From the NCBI RefSeq assembly GCF_002920535.1, contig NZ_PQSS01000043.1, positions 1-64,000 of the forward strand: a stretch of DNA of 64,000 nt. The letters run 5' to 3'. Positions 29,042 to 37,905 of the stretch are shown here, piece by piece (position 1 is the stretch's first letter; each line of letters opens with the position of its first letter). Under the pieces are notes generated by a model that did no database searches, was not told where the DNA came from, and worked only from the letters and a program-made list of their open reading frames with translations. The position numbers and the translations under genes were made by a program. Source of the stretch: Streptomyces sp. Ru71. Lineage in GTDB: Bacteria > Actinomycetota > Actinomycetes > Streptomycetales > Streptomycetaceae.

Positions 29042-29868
29042 AGCGCTCGATCTTCGGCCGCATCTGGCCCAACGCGACCGCCGTCATCCTCTTCGTGGCC
29101 TTCGCGTTCCCCGTCTACTGGATGTTCGCCACGGCCCTGAAGCCGACCGGCGACATCATCGCCGAGGACCCGGTGTGGTTCCCGACGGACGTCACCTTCG
29201 AGCACTTCGACAAGGCGGTGCACGCGGACCACTTCTGGACCCTGGTGGGGAACTCGGTCACCGTGACCGTGCTCGCGGTGCTGATGTCGCTCGTCATCGC
29301 CCTGTTCGCGTCGTTCGCCCTCGCCCGGATGCGCTTCCGGGGGCGGGGCGCGTTCATCGTGACCTTCATGCTGGCGCAGATGGCGCCCTGGGAAGTCATG
29401 ATCATCGCCAACTACATGCTGGTGCGCGACAGCGACATGCTCGACAGCCTCATGCCGCTCACCGTCTTCTACATGATGATGGTGCTGCCGTTCACGATCC
29501 TCACGCTGCGCGGCTATGTGGCCGCCGTGCCCAAGGAGCTGGAGGAGTCCGCGATGGTCGACGGCTGCACGCGCGTCCAGGCCTTCGTGAAGGTGATCTT
29601 CCCGCTGCTGGCGCCCGGGCTCATGGCCACCTCGCTGTTCGGGTTCATCACCGCCTGGAACGAGTATCCGCTGGTCCTGATCCTCAACAAGAGCATCGAG
29701 AAGCAGACGCTCCCGCTGTGGATCTCCCAGTTCCGCACCGCCTTCGGTGACGACTGGGGCGCCACGATGGCCGCCTCGTCGCTGTTCGCCCTGCCCATCC
29801 TGGTCCTCTTCGTCTTCCTGCAGCGCAAGGCCGTCAGCGGCCTCACCGACGGCGCCGTGAAGGGATAA
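29038..29868 (+). CDS. dasC: Chitosugar ABC transporter permease DasC
   Basis: 276-aa MalG-type permease: first helix VILFVAFAFPVYWMFATAL, then NSVTVTVLAVLMSLVIALFAS, and the EAA coupling motif ELEESAMVDGCTRVQAFVKVIFPLLAPG. GTG 29038 overlaps the dasB stop and has GAGGAGG about 6 nt upstream, so translation is coupled to dasB. Pairs with DasB as the membrane channel. Confidence 0.93.
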   Translation: MKRSIFGRIWPNATAVILFVAFAFPVYWMFATALKPTGDIIAEDPVWFPTDVTFEHFDKAVHADHFWTLVGNSVTVTVLAVLMSLVIALFASFALARMRFRGRGAFIVTFMLAQMAPWEVMIIANYMLVRDSDMLDSLMPLTVFYMMMVLPFTILTLRGYVAAVPKELEESAMVDGCTRVQAFVKVIFPLLAPGLMATSLFGFITAWNEYPLVLILNKSIEKQTLPLWISQFRTAFGDDWGATMAASSLFALPILVLFVFLQRKAVSGLTDGAVKG

Positions 29869-29875
29869 CGCCCCG

Positions 29876-31393
29876 ATGACGACATTCACCAGCACCGCGT
29901 CCGGCAGCGGCTCGGCCGCGGGCGACACCGTCGCGCGTGACGCGCTCGCCGTGCTGCAGCCGGGTTTCGCCGGCACCACCGCTCCGGACTGGGTGCGCCG
30001 CCGGCTCGGCGAGGGCCTGGTCTCCGTCGGTCTGTTCGGCCGCAACGTCGCCACCGCCGAGCAGGTCGCGGCCCTGACCGCCGAGCTGCGGGCGGAGCGG
30101 GACGACGTCCTGGTCGCCATCGACGAGGAGAGCGGCGACGTCACCCGCCTGGAGGTGCACACCGGTTCGTCCTTCCCCGGCAACCACGCCCTCGGCGCGG
30201 TCGACGACACCGAGCTGACCCGTCGTGTGGCCCGCGAGCTGGGCCGCCGGCTCGCCGCGTGCGGCGTCACCTTCAACTGGGCGCCGTCCGCCGACGTCAA
30301 CGCCAACCCGGACAACCCGGTGATCGGCGTGCGTTCCTTCGGTGCCGATCCGGGGCTGGTGTCCCGGCACACCGCCGCCTACGTCGAGGGGCTGCAGTCG
30401 GTGGGGATCGCCGCCTGCACCAAGCACTTCCCCGGCCACGGCGACACCGGTGTCGACTCCCACCTCGCCCTGCCGCGCATCGACGCCGACGCGGCCACGC
30501 TGCGGGACAGGGAGCTCGCACCGTTCCGGGCGGCCATCGCGGCCGGCACGCGTGCGGTGATGAGCGCCCACATCCTGGTGCCCGCCCTCGACCCGGACCG
30601 CCCGGCCACGCTCTCCCGCCCCATCCTGACCGACCTGCTGCGCGGCGAACTCGGCTACGAGGGGCTGATCGTCACGGACGGCATGGAGATGCGCGCCATC
30701 TCCGGGACGTACGGCATCGAGCGGGGCACGGTCCTGGCCCTCGCGGCGGGCGCGGACGCGATCTGCGTCGGCGGCGGGCTGTGCGACGAGGACATCGTGC
30801 TGCGGCTGCGCGACGCGCTCGTGGCCGCCGTCCGCGCCGGCGAGCTGCCCGAGGAGCGGCTGGCCGACGCCGCCGCCCGGGTGCGTGAGCTGGCCCGGTG
30901 GACCGCCAAGGCCACCCGCGAGGCGGACCCGGCCGGGGCGCCGGAGCCGGAGGTCGGGCTCGTCGCGGCCCGCCGCGCGGTCACCGTGACGCGGGGCGGG
31001 AGGGAGGCGGGGCCGGTGACGGAGCCGGTGTACGTCGCCACGTTCAGCCCCACGCCCAACATCGCCGTCGGGGACGAGACGCCGTGGGGCGTGGGCGTCG
31101 AACTGGAACGCCTGCTGCCGGGCACGACGTCCGGGGTCTTCACCGGTGACGGCGCGGGCGCCGCGGCGCTCACCGCTGCGCAGGGCCGCCGTGTCGTCGC
31201 GGTGGTCCGCGACGAGCACCGGCACGCCTGGATGGGGACCGCCCTGGACACGCTGCTCGCCGCCCGCCCCGACACGGTCGTGGTGGAGATGGGTGTCCCG
31301 CAGGCCACGCCCCGCGGCGCCCTGCACCTGGCCACCCACGGCGCGGCCCGGGTGTGCGCGGTGGCGGCGGCAGAGCGGATCGCCGGCGACTGA
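29876..31393 (+). CDS. dasD: GH3 beta-N-acetylglucosaminidase (DasD-like)
   Basis: 505-aa cytosolic GH3 enzyme that would cleave imported chitooligosaccharides to N-acetylglucosamine. NagZ-type features: KHFPGHGDTGVDSH with the acid/base dyad H188/D190 and the nucleophile D268 in VTDGMEMRAI, plus DEESGDVTRLE near the N-terminus and PDNPVIGVRSFG. A C-terminal domain beyond the TIM barrel (about 380-505) resembles the GH3 second domain. No signal peptide. Starts 7 bp after dasC in the das operon, the same gene order as S. coelicolor dasRABCD. Confidence 0.9.
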   Translation: MTTFTSTASGSGSAAGDTVARDALAVLQPGFAGTTAPDWVRRRLGEGLVSVGLFGRNVATAEQVAALTAELRAERDDVLVAIDEESGDVTRLEVHTGSSFPGNHALGAVDDTELTRRVARELGRRLAACGVTFNWAPSADVNANPDNPVIGVRSFGADPGLVSRHTAAYVEGLQSVGIAACTKHFPGHGDTGVDSHLALPRIDADAATLRDRELAPFRAAIAAGTRAVMSAHILVPALDPDRPATLSRPILTDLLRGELGYEGLIVTDGMEMRAISGTYGIERGTVLALAAGADAICVGGGLCDEDIVLRLRDALVAAVRAGELPEERLADAAARVRELARWTAKATREADPAGAPEPEVGLVAARRAVTVTRGGREAGPVTEPVYVATFSPTPNIAVGDETPWGVGVELERLLPGTTSGVFTGDGAGAAALTAAQGRRVVAVVRDEHRHAWMGTALDTLLAARPDTVVVEMGVPQATPRGALHLATHGAARVCAVAAAERIAGD

Positions 31394-31735
31394 CCGTGCC
31401 GGGCGCCGGCGCCGGGCCGCCGCTGGTGCCGCGCGGTGCGACCGCCGTACGGCGGGCCGTCCCCGCGCGGTGAGACCGGGACCGCGCCATGCAGCGGGTG
31501 CTCCCGTGCCGCGCGACCGGGCCCGCGTCGGGCGGCGGGTACTCCCGGCCGTTCACGGACTCCGTGCCATGCGGCCGGGCCCACGCTGTGCGGCGGGCCG
31601 TCCCGCGCCGTGCAACGGAGCCCGCGCCATGCGGCCGGGCCCACGCTGGGCGTCCTGGGCCTTGCCTCAGACGCCCCCGGCGGCAGCCGCACGGCGACGC
31701 GCCGCCATGAACCCCGCCGTAGGGCGGCGGCGTGC
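31394..31735. repeat. Gene-free GC-rich stretch with imperfect repeats
   Basis: No convincing gene in 342 bp between dasD and the converging xdhC-like gene. GCCATGCGGCCGGGCCCACGCTG occurs exactly twice, 60 bp apart (31566-31588 and 31626-31648), with a decayed copy starting GCCATGCAGC at 31486. GGCGGGCCGTCCC also occurs twice (31451-31463 and 31592-31604). The open plus-strand frame across it encodes only the repeats. It could act as a transcription barrier; no clean hairpin was found. Confidence 0.6.
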
Positions 31736-32866
31736 TCAGGCCGCCACAGTGCGGGCGTCCCGGTCCCGGTGGATCGGCGTGTCCGTGCCGGTCAGCGGAA
31801 GCCCCGTGCCGCCCCGGCGCGCGGCGACGATCTCGGCGGCGATGGACAGCGCGGTCTCCTCGGGCGTACGGGCGCCGAGGTCGAGGCCGATCGGGGAGCG
31901 CAGCCGGGCCAGCTCACGCTCGCTCAGGCCGGCCTCCCGCAGCCGCCGGTCGCGGTCCTCGTGGGTGCGGCGCGAGCCCATCGCCCCGACGAACGCGACC
32001 GGCATCCGCAGCGCCACGGTCAGCAGCGGCACGTCGAAGCGGGCGTCGTGGGTGAGCACGCACAGCACGGTCCGCGCGTCGGTACGGGTGTCCTGCAGAT
32101 AGCGGTGCGGCCAGTCCACGACCACCTCGTCGGCGTCCGGGAACCGGGCCGGGGTGGCGAAGACCGGGCGGGCGTCGCACACCGTGACGTGGTAGCCGAG
32201 GAACTTCCCGGCGCGGACCAGGGCGGCGGCGAAGTCGACCGCGCCGAAGACGATCATCCGTGGCGGCGGCACGTTCGACTCGACCAGCAAGGTGAGCCCG
32301 CCAGGGCAGTGCGTGCCGTCCTCGGCGAGTTCGACGGTGCCGGTCCGGCCGGCCTCCAGCAGGGCCCGGGCCTGCGCCGCCGCCGTGCGGTCGAGGTCCG
32401 GGTGGCCGCCGAGGGTGCCGTCCACGCCGCCGTCGCCGCGGACCAGCAGGGCACGGCCGAGCAGTCCGTCCGGCCCGGCGGCGACGCGGGCCAGGGCGAC
32501 CGGCTCACCGCGCCCGGCGGCGGCGAGCGCGGCGGTCGAGGGGCCCTTGTCCGGCCCGCGGAACGGGGTGACCAGGATGTCGATCACCCCGCCGCAGGTC
32601 AGGCCGACCGCGAAGGCGTCCTCGTCGCTGTAGCCGAAGCGTTCCCGGACGCTGACTCCGTCGGCGAGCGCCTGCACGCACAGCTCGTACACCGCTCCCT
32701 CGACGCAGCCGCCGGAGACCGAGCCGATCACGGTGCCGTCGGTGTCGACGGCCAGCGCGGCGCCCGGTCCGCGCGGGGCGCTGCCGCCGACGGCCACGAC
32801 GGTGGCGACGGCGAAGTCCCGGCCCTCCTCGGCCCAGCGGTGCAGCTGCGCGGCGATCTCAAGCAC
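31736..32866 (-). CDS. XdhC/CoxI-family molybdenum-cofactor maturation protein
   Basis: 376-aa chaperone that in studied homologues binds and modifies molybdenum cofactor and loads it into xanthine or aldehyde dehydrogenases. N-terminal XdhC domain: FAVATVVAVGGSAPRGPGAA, IGSVSGGCVEGAVYE, GLTCGGVIDILVTPF; C-terminal Rossmann domain: MIVFGAVDFAAALVRAGKFLG, VLTHDARFDVPLL, FVGAMGSRRTHEDR and the closing SPIGLDLGARTPEETALSI. GTG 32866 gives the family start VLEIAAQLHRW and overlaps the Mo-subunit stop by 8 bp. Last gene of the operon. Confidence 0.9.
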   Translation of the reverse strand: MLEIAAQLHRWAEEGRDFAVATVVAVGGSAPRGPGAALAVDTDGTVIGSVSGGCVEGAVYELCVQALADGVSVRERFGYSDEDAFAVGLTCGGVIDILVTPFRGPDKGPSTAALAAAGRGEPVALARVAAGPDGLLGRALLVRGDGGVDGTLGGHPDLDRTAAAQARALLEAGRTGTVELAEDGTHCPGGLTLLVESNVPPPRMIVFGAVDFAAALVRAGKFLGYHVTVCDARPVFATPARFPDADEVVVDWPHRYLQDTRTDARTVLCVLTHDARFDVPLLTVALRMPVAFVGAMGSRRTHEDRDRRLREAGLSERELARLRSPIGLDLGARTPEETALSIAAEIVAARRGGTGLPLTGTDTPIHRDRDARTVAA

Positions 32867-34985
32867 GCGGCGGCTCCGCGCGCAGCACGCGGTCGGGCCG
32901 GATCGGCAGGGCGCGGTGGCGTACGCCGGTGGCGTGCCAGACCGCGTTGGCGATCGCCGCCGCGGCGCCGACGATGCCGATCTCGCCCACGCCCCGGATG
33001 CCGATCGGGTCGTCGGGGTCGACGTCCTCGATCCAGTCGGCCTCGACCAGGGGGACGTCGGCGTGGGTGGCGACGTGGTAGCCCGCGAGGTCGGCGCCGA
33101 CGACACCGCCCGAGGCCCGGTCGCGGGCGGCCTCCTCGTGCAGGGCCATGGACAGGCCCCAGATCATGCCGCCGACGAGCTGGTTGCGGGCGGTGAGCGG
33201 GTTGACGATCCGGCCCGCGGAGAAGATCCCGAGCATCCGCCGCACCCGCACCTCACCGGTGCCGACGTCCACGGCGACCTCGGCGAACTGGGCGCCGAAG
33301 GAGTGCCGTTCCTTCTGGGTGAGAGCGCCGACGGCCTGGGTCGTGTCGGAGCGCACGGTGAGGCCCTCCGGCGGGATGCCGGTGCCGAGGGCGAGCCGTT
33401 CACGCAGTTCGGTGGCCGCGCCGGTGACGGCCCACGCCCAGGAGCGGGTGCCCATGGACCCGCCGGCGATCCACGCCTGCCCGAGGTCGCTGTCGCCGAT
33501 GAGCACCCGGACGCGTTCCGGCGTCGTTTCGAGCGCGTCGGCGGCGATCAGGGTCAGTGCGGTGCGGGCGCCGGTGCCGATGTCGGCGGCGTTGACGCGC
33601 ACGGTGAAGGTGCCGTCCGCCTCGGCGGTGACGGTGGCCGTGGAGGGGGCGGACCCGGCCGGGAAGGAGGCCGCCGCGGTGCCGGTGCCGATCAGCCAGC
33701 GTCCCTCGCGGCGCAGGCCGGGGCGCGGGTCGCGGTCGGCCCAGCCGAACCGGCGGGCGCCTTCCTCGAAGCAGGCGATCAGGTGGCGGCTCGCGAACGG
33801 CAGCCCGGACACCGGTCCGGCTTCGGGTTCGTTGCGTACGCGCAGCGCGATCGGGTCCAGGCCCAGCCGCTCGGCGAGTTCGTCGAACGCCGACTCCAGC
33901 GCGAACGACCCCGGTGCCTCACCCGGCGCGCGCATCCAGGTCGGGGTCGGCACGTCGAGCCGTACCACCCGGTTGGCCGTGTGGTGGGCGTCGGCGTCGT
34001 ACATCACCCGGGCGGGTCCGGCGCCGGACTCGACGAACTCGTGGACGGTGGAGGTCAGGCTGAGGCAGCTGTGCTCCAGGGCGCGCAGCCGCCCGGTGGC
34101 GTCGGCGCCGAGCCGGATCCGCTGCCGGGTGGGGCTGCGGTAGCCGGCCAGCGAGAACATCTGACGCCGTGTCATCACCACGCGCACCGGCCGCTGGAGG
34201 GCGGTCGCGGCGAGCGCGGCGGCGACCTGGTGCGCGCGCACGCCCTTGCTGCCGAAGCCGCCGCCGACGTGCTCGGAGCGCACGTGCACCGCGGCGGGGT
34301 CGAGGGAGAAGAGCAGCGCGAGCTCGTGCGCGACCCACATGGTGCCCTGGTTGGAGTCGACGATCTCCAGCCGGCCGCCGTCCCAGTGCGCGGTGGCCGC
34401 GTGCGGCTCCATCATGGCGTGGTGTTCCTCGGGCGTGGTGTACTCGGCGTCCACGACCGTGTCGGAGGCGGCGAGTTCGGCCGCCAGATCGCCCTTGGCG
34501 GCGACGCCGGGCATGTACCCGTCCACCGAGTAGGCCTCGTCGTCGCCCGCGCCGGCGAAGTCGACGTCGTGCGGCTGCTGTTCGTAGTGCACGACGAGTG
34601 CCTCGGCGGCCTCCCTGGCCTGCTCGGACGTCTCGGCGACGACGAGTGCGACCGGCCAGCCCAGGTGGGGCACGCGGTCGTGCTGGAAGAGCGCGGAGGT
34701 CCGGTCGGGTGTGCCGAGCAGGCCGGTGTACTCGGTGTCCAGGCGCGGGGCGTTGCCGTGGTGCAGGACGGTGAGGACACCGGGCATCTCCAGCACGGGG
34801 CCGGTGTCGATCGAGGTGATGCGGCCGCGCGCGACGGCCGAGGTGACCAGCCAGCCGTGGGCGAGCCCGGCGAAGGGGATCTCGCCGGCGTAGCGGGCGG
34901 CTCCGGTGACCTTGTCGCGTCCCTCGACCCGGGTGTGGGGGGTGCCGACGGCGCGCGCGGTGGTGGCGGTGGTGGTCGTGGTCAT
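32859..34985 (-). CDS. Molybdopterin-binding large subunit, xanthine/aldehyde dehydrogenase family
   Basis: 708-aa catalytic subunit carrying the molybdenum cofactor. Seen: RVEGRDKVTGAARYAGEI, EEHHAMMEPHAATAHW, VHVRSEHVGGGFGSKG, RAPGEAPGSFALESAFDELA, and the C-terminal GIRGVGEIGIVGAAAAIANAV with the conserved Glu of the active site. The GVGE segment and lack of a purine-specific signature favour an aldehyde oxidoreductase of the PaoABC/YagRST type over true xanthine dehydrogenase. Start 34985 overlaps the FAD gene stop (ATGA). Confidence 0.88.
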   Translation of the reverse strand: MTTTTTATTARAVGTPHTRVEGRDKVTGAARYAGEIPFAGLAHGWLVTSAVARGRITSIDTGPVLEMPGVLTVLHHGNAPRLDTEYTGLLGTPDRTSALFQHDRVPHLGWPVALVVAETSEQAREAAEALVVHYEQQPHDVDFAGAGDDEAYSVDGYMPGVAAKGDLAAELAASDTVVDAEYTTPEEHHAMMEPHAATAHWDGGRLEIVDSNQGTMWVAHELALLFSLDPAAVHVRSEHVGGGFGSKGVRAHQVAAALAATALQRPVRVVMTRRQMFSLAGYRSPTRQRIRLGADATGRLRALEHSCLSLTSTVHEFVESGAGPARVMYDADAHHTANRVVRLDVPTPTWMRAPGEAPGSFALESAFDELAERLGLDPIALRVRNEPEAGPVSGLPFASRHLIACFEEGARRFGWADRDPRPGLRREGRWLIGTGTAAASFPAGSAPSTATVTAEADGTFTVRVNAADIGTGARTALTLIAADALETTPERVRVLIGDSDLGQAWIAGGSMGTRSWAWAVTGAATELRERLALGTGIPPEGLTVRSDTTQAVGALTQKERHSFGAQFAEVAVDVGTGEVRVRRMLGIFSAGRIVNPLTARNQLVGGMIWGLSMALHEEAARDRASGGVVGADLAGYHVATHADVPLVEADWIEDVDPDDPIGIRGVGEIGIVGAAAAIANAVWHATGVRHRALPIRPDRVLRAEPPRA

Positions 34986-35974
34986 CGGGCGGTCTCCTCG
35001 GCGAGTTCGGTGAGCACGGCCACGACGAGGTTGCGCATCAGGGTCACCTTGTATCCGTTGTCGGGCAGCGGGTCGGCGGCCGCCAGTTCGGCGTCGGCGG
35101 CCGCGGCGAAGGCGTCCGGGCCGGCCGTCGCCCCGGTCAGCGCGCGTTCGGCGGTGCGGGCCCGCCAGGGCCGGGAGGCGACCGCGCCGAGGGCGAGCCG
35201 TACGTCGTGCACGACGCCGTCGCGGACGTCGAGGGCGGCGGCGACGGAGCCGATCGCGAAGGCGTACGAGGCACGCTCGCGCACCTTGCGGTAGCGGGAG
35301 TGGGCGGCGACCGGCGCGGGCGGCAGGGTGACGCCGGTGATCAGCGCACCCGGCGGCAGCGCGGTCTCCCGGTGCGGGGTGTCGCCGACCGGCAGGTAGA
35401 GGTCGGCGAGCGGCACCTCGCCCGGCCCGTCGGCGGTCTCGTAGGTGACGACGGCGTCGAAGGCGGCCAGCGCCACCGCCATGTCGGAGGGGTGGACGGC
35501 CACGCAGTGCTCGGAGGCGCCCAGGATGGCGTGGCCCCGGTGCTCGCCGGTGCGGGCGGGGCAACCGCTGCCGGGGGCGCGCTTGTTGCAGGGCTGGGTG
35601 ACGTCGGTGAAGTAGCCGCAGCGGGTGCGCTGGAGCAGGTTCCCGGCGACCGTGGCCATGTTGCGCAGCTGCCCGGAGGCACCGGCCAGGACGGCCTGGG
35701 CGAGGGCGGGGTAGCGGCGGCGGACGTCGGGGTGGGCGGCGAGGTCGCTGTTGGTGACGGTCGCGCCGATGCGCAGGCCGCCGTCCGGTGTCGACTCGAC
35801 GCGGTCCAGGGGGAGTTCGCGGACGTCGACGAGGCGGGCGGGCCGTTCGACACCGGTCTTCATCAGGTCGACGAGGTTGGTGCCGCCGCCGAGGTAACGG
35901 GCGTCCGGGTCGGCGCCGAGCAGGGCGACCGCGCCGGCGACGTCCGTGGCGCGCTGGTAGCCGAACTCCTTCAT
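34982..35974 (-). CDS. FAD-binding subunit with 4Fe-4S insertion (PaoB/YagS-like)
   Basis: 330-aa medium subunit of the molybdo-flavoenzyme. FAD site: ARYLGGGTNLVDLMKTG and ASGQLRNMATVAGNLLQ. A Cys-rich insert follows (TRCGYFTDVTQPCNKR, GSGCPAR, SEHCVAV), the arrangement that holds an extra 4Fe-4S cluster in E. coli PaoB and is absent from classical xanthine dehydrogenase FAD domains. C-terminal CO-dehydrogenase flavoprotein domain: YRKVRERASYAFAIGSVAAAL. Start and stop both overlap neighbours by ATGA. Confidence 0.9.
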   Translation of the reverse strand: MKEFGYQRATDVAGAVALLGADPDARYLGGGTNLVDLMKTGVERPARLVDVRELPLDRVESTPDGGLRIGATVTNSDLAAHPDVRRRYPALAQAVLAGASGQLRNMATVAGNLLQRTRCGYFTDVTQPCNKRAPGSGCPARTGEHRGHAILGASEHCVAVHPSDMAVALAAFDAVVTYETADGPGEVPLADLYLPVGDTPHRETALPPGALITGVTLPPAPVAAHSRYRKVRERASYAFAIGSVAAALDVRDGVVHDVRLALGAVASRPWRARTAERALTGATAGPDAFAAAADAELAAADPLPDNGYKVTLMRNLVVAVLTELAEETAR

Positions 35975-36537
35975 GCCGCCGCCTCCTCACCGGTGGCGGT
36001 GCGCTCCTGCGCGGCGCGGGTGATCGCCTGGACGATCGACACGTAGGCGCCGCAGCGGCACAGGTTGCCGCTCATCCGCTCGCGGATCTCCTCGGGTGTC
36101 AGCGGCGGCGGTCCCGCCTCGGGCCGTACGTCGTCGGTGGCGGCACTGGGCCAGCCCCGCGCGTGTTCCTCGATCATCGCCACGGCGGAGCAGATCTGGC
36201 CGGGGGTGCAGTAGCCGCACTGATAGCCGTCGAGGTCGAGGAAGGCCTGCTGGACGGGGTGCAGCTCCGCTCCCTCGGCCAGGCCCTCGACGGTGGTGAT
36301 CTCCCGGCCCTCGGCCGCCACCGCGAACTGCAGGCAGGCCACGGTGCGGCGCCCGTCGACCAGGACGGTACAGGCGCCGCACTGCCCCTGGTCGCAGCCC
36401 TTCTTCGTGCCGGTGAGGTCGAGCCGCTCGCGCAGGGCGTCGAGCAGGGTGGTGCGGTGGTCGACGGTCAGCGTGTGCTTCTCGCCGTTGATGTGCAGGG
36501 TGACGGCGCTGTGGGTCGACGGCGGTGCGGTGGCCAT
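35971..36537 (-). CDS. 2Fe-2S subunit of the molybdo-flavoenzyme (PaoA/YagT-like)
   Basis: 188-aa small subunit with two 2Fe-2S clusters: plant-type KKGCDQGQCGACTVLVDG plus ACLQFA, and the second in GYQCGYCTPGQIC with MSGNLCRCGAY. Unlike E. coli PaoA there is no Tat signal; the N-terminus is MATAPPSTHSAVTL, so the enzyme is cytosolic. First gene of the four-gene operon, divergent from the TetR gene. Confidence 0.92.
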   Translation of the reverse strand: MATAPPSTHSAVTLHINGEKHTLTVDHRTTLLDALRERLDLTGTKKGCDQGQCGACTVLVDGRRTVACLQFAVAAEGREITTVEGLAEGAELHPVQQAFLDLDGYQCGYCTPGQICSAVAMIEEHARGWPSAATDDVRPEAGPPPLTPEEIRERMSGNLCRCGAYVSIVQAITRAAQERTATGEEAAA

Positions 36538-36675
36538 GGTCAGCCTTCTTTCACGAAGAGCAGGCGGAGAGACAGCGACGAGGAGGAGGGGGAAACGGGA
36601 CGACGCAGAGTGACGGTCGGGAGCGCGGGCGAGACGTCCGCGCAGGCAGGCGCTATGGTGACGGTGACGCTAACC

Positions 36676-36687
36676 GGACAGCTGTCC
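36676..36687. promoter_or_regulatory. TetR-type operator 1
   Basis: GGACAGCTGTCC, a perfect 12-bp palindrome in the divergent region between the molybdoenzyme operon and the TetR gene. The same core repeats at 36708-36719. Confidence 0.8.
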
Positions 36688-36706
36688 ACTAGAGCATTGA
36701 ACCTAA

Positions 36707-36720
36707 CGGACAGCTGTCCG
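36707..36720. promoter_or_regulatory. TetR-type operator 2
   Basis: CGGACAGCTGTCCG, a perfect 14-bp palindrome whose centre is 32 bp (three helical turns) from operator 1. It starts 5 bp after a -35-like TTGAAC (36697-36702) of the tetR gene, so binding would block that promoter. Confidence 0.82.
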
Positions 36721-36764
36721 CTTAGCAAGGCCGGGTTCGGGCCACGAACCCATGAGGAGGACCC

Positions 36765-37364
36765 GTGCAGCCGAAGAAGGACGCACCCGGCACACCGCGC
36801 CGCTCCGACGCCCAGCGCAACCGCGAGCGCATCCTGGAAGTGGCCCTGGCCGAACTCACCCGCGACGCCGACGTCCCGCTGAGCCAGATCGCCAAGAAGG
36901 CGGGAGTGGGACAGGGCACGTTCTACCGCAACTTCCCGAGCCGGGAGGCGCTCGTGCTGGAGGTCTACCGGCACGAGATGCAGCAGGTCGCCGACAGCGC
37001 GGGCGAGCTGCTGCGCGGCCGCGAACCCCAGCGGGCACTGCGCGCCTGGATGGACCATCTGGCCCGGTTCGCGATGACCAAGGCGGGCCTGGCCGACGCC
37101 CTCCGCCAGGCCACCAGCGCGCCGGGCGGCCCGGCGAAACCGTCGCCCACCCCGGTGGCCGAGGCGGCCGAGCGCCTGCTGCGCGCCAACGAGGAGGCAG
37201 GCACGATCCGCCCCGGTGTGAGCGTGGACGACTTCATGCTCGCCCTGTCCGGCCTGTGGCAGGTCGGCACGCACGAGGACGCCCACGCGCGCGCCACCCG
37301 CCTCCTGGACCTCGTCATGGACGGACTGCGCGCCGGGGCACCGGGCGGACCTGTGCTACGGTGA
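36765..37364 (+). CDS. TetR-family transcriptional regulator
   Basis: 199-aa repressor. HTH region: RSDAQRNRERILEVALAEL, SQIAKKAGVGQGTFYRNFPSREALVLEVY, typical TetR with a Phe-Tyr pair. The C-terminal ligand domain resembles the common actinobacterial SbtR-like type (AWMDHLARFAMTKAGLADAL, EAAERLLRANEEAGTIRPG). GTG 36765 has AGGAGG 4 nt upstream. It most probably controls itself and the divergent molybdoenzyme operon through the two palindromes. Confidence 0.93.
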   Translation: MQPKKDAPGTPRRSDAQRNRERILEVALAELTRDADVPLSQIAKKAGVGQGTFYRNFPSREALVLEVYRHEMQQVADSAGELLRGREPQRALRAWMDHLARFAMTKAGLADALRQATSAPGGPAKPSPTPVAEAAERLLRANEEAGTIRPGVSVDDFMLALSGLWQVGTHEDAHARATRLLDLVMDGLRAGAPGGPVLR

Positions 37365-37397
37365 ATGTGTTGCAGTTTTGGTACCCATGACTTTGTG

Positions 37398-37428
37398 CGC
37401 GCCTGACGGTTTGTGACCATCAGGCGCG
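37398..37428 (+). terminator. Hairpin between tetR and the cold-shock gene
   Basis: CGCGCCTGA pairs with TCAGGCGCG around an inner GGT/ACC pairing and is followed by TTGTTTTGTG. It may end the tetR transcript, but it also fits the structured 5' UTR of cold-shock genes. Both readings are possible because it lies 102 bp before the csp start. Confidence 0.65.
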
Positions 37429-37529
37429 TTGTTTTGTGCCGGGGGCTTCTCCGGTCGGGGTCATTGCGGCGACCGGGTGTTTCGCACGGTGTGAAACGCC
37501 CGTCACTACCCCATGCGGAGGAGAAAATC

Positions 37530-37733
37530 ATGGCCAGCGGCACCGTGAAGTGGTTCAACTCGGAAAAGGGCTTCGGCTTCATCCAGCAGGACGGCGGCGG
37601 CCCGGACGTGTTCGCGCACTACTCGAACATCGCCACCCAGGGCTTCCGTGAGCTGCAGGAGGGCCAGCGCGTGACCTTCGACGTCACGCAGGGCCAGAAG
37701 GGCCCGCAGGCGGAGAACATCCTCCCGGCCTGA
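37530..37733 (+). CDS. Cold-shock protein, CspA family
   Basis: 67-aa single cold-shock domain RNA chaperone. RNP1 KGFGFI and RNP2 VFAHYS are both present in MASGTVKWFNSEKGFGF; length is normal. ATG 37530 has GGAGGAG 6 nt upstream. A long, structured leader (hairpin 37398-37428) and a strong terminator (37748-37780) make it a monocistronic unit. Confidence 0.97.
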   Translation: MASGTVKWFNSEKGFGFIQQDGGGPDVFAHYSNIATQGFRELQEGQRVTFDVTQGQKGPQAENILPA

Positions 37734-37747
37734 CGCCCACGCCTTTG

Positions 37748-37780
37748 AAGGGCCCGCACCCGCTCGGGGTGCGGGCCCTT
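37748..37780 (+). terminator. Strong terminator after the cold-shock gene
   Basis: AAGGGCCCGCACCC pairs perfectly over 14 bp with GGGTGCGGGCCCTT around a 5-nt loop, 14 bp after the csp stop. Confidence 0.9.
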
Positions 37781-37905
37781 CGGCATGCCGCCACGAAAAC
37801 CGTGCACACCTCTTGACCCCGGGCGGTTACCGGCCAGTACGCTCACGCCGCCACCCCCTCACACCGGTGTACGACCTCCCCATACCGCTCCTGTGAGGAC
37901 CCCCC

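Noticed and set aside
31436..33196. Plus-strand frame with repeated peptide units covering the spacer and xdhC
   Set aside because: The apparent repeats come from the DNA repeats; most of the frame is antisense to the XdhC-like and Mo-subunit genes.
37398..37428. A second terminator assigned only to tetR
   Set aside because: Could equally be part of the cold-shock leader; listed as a hairpin without choosing one role.
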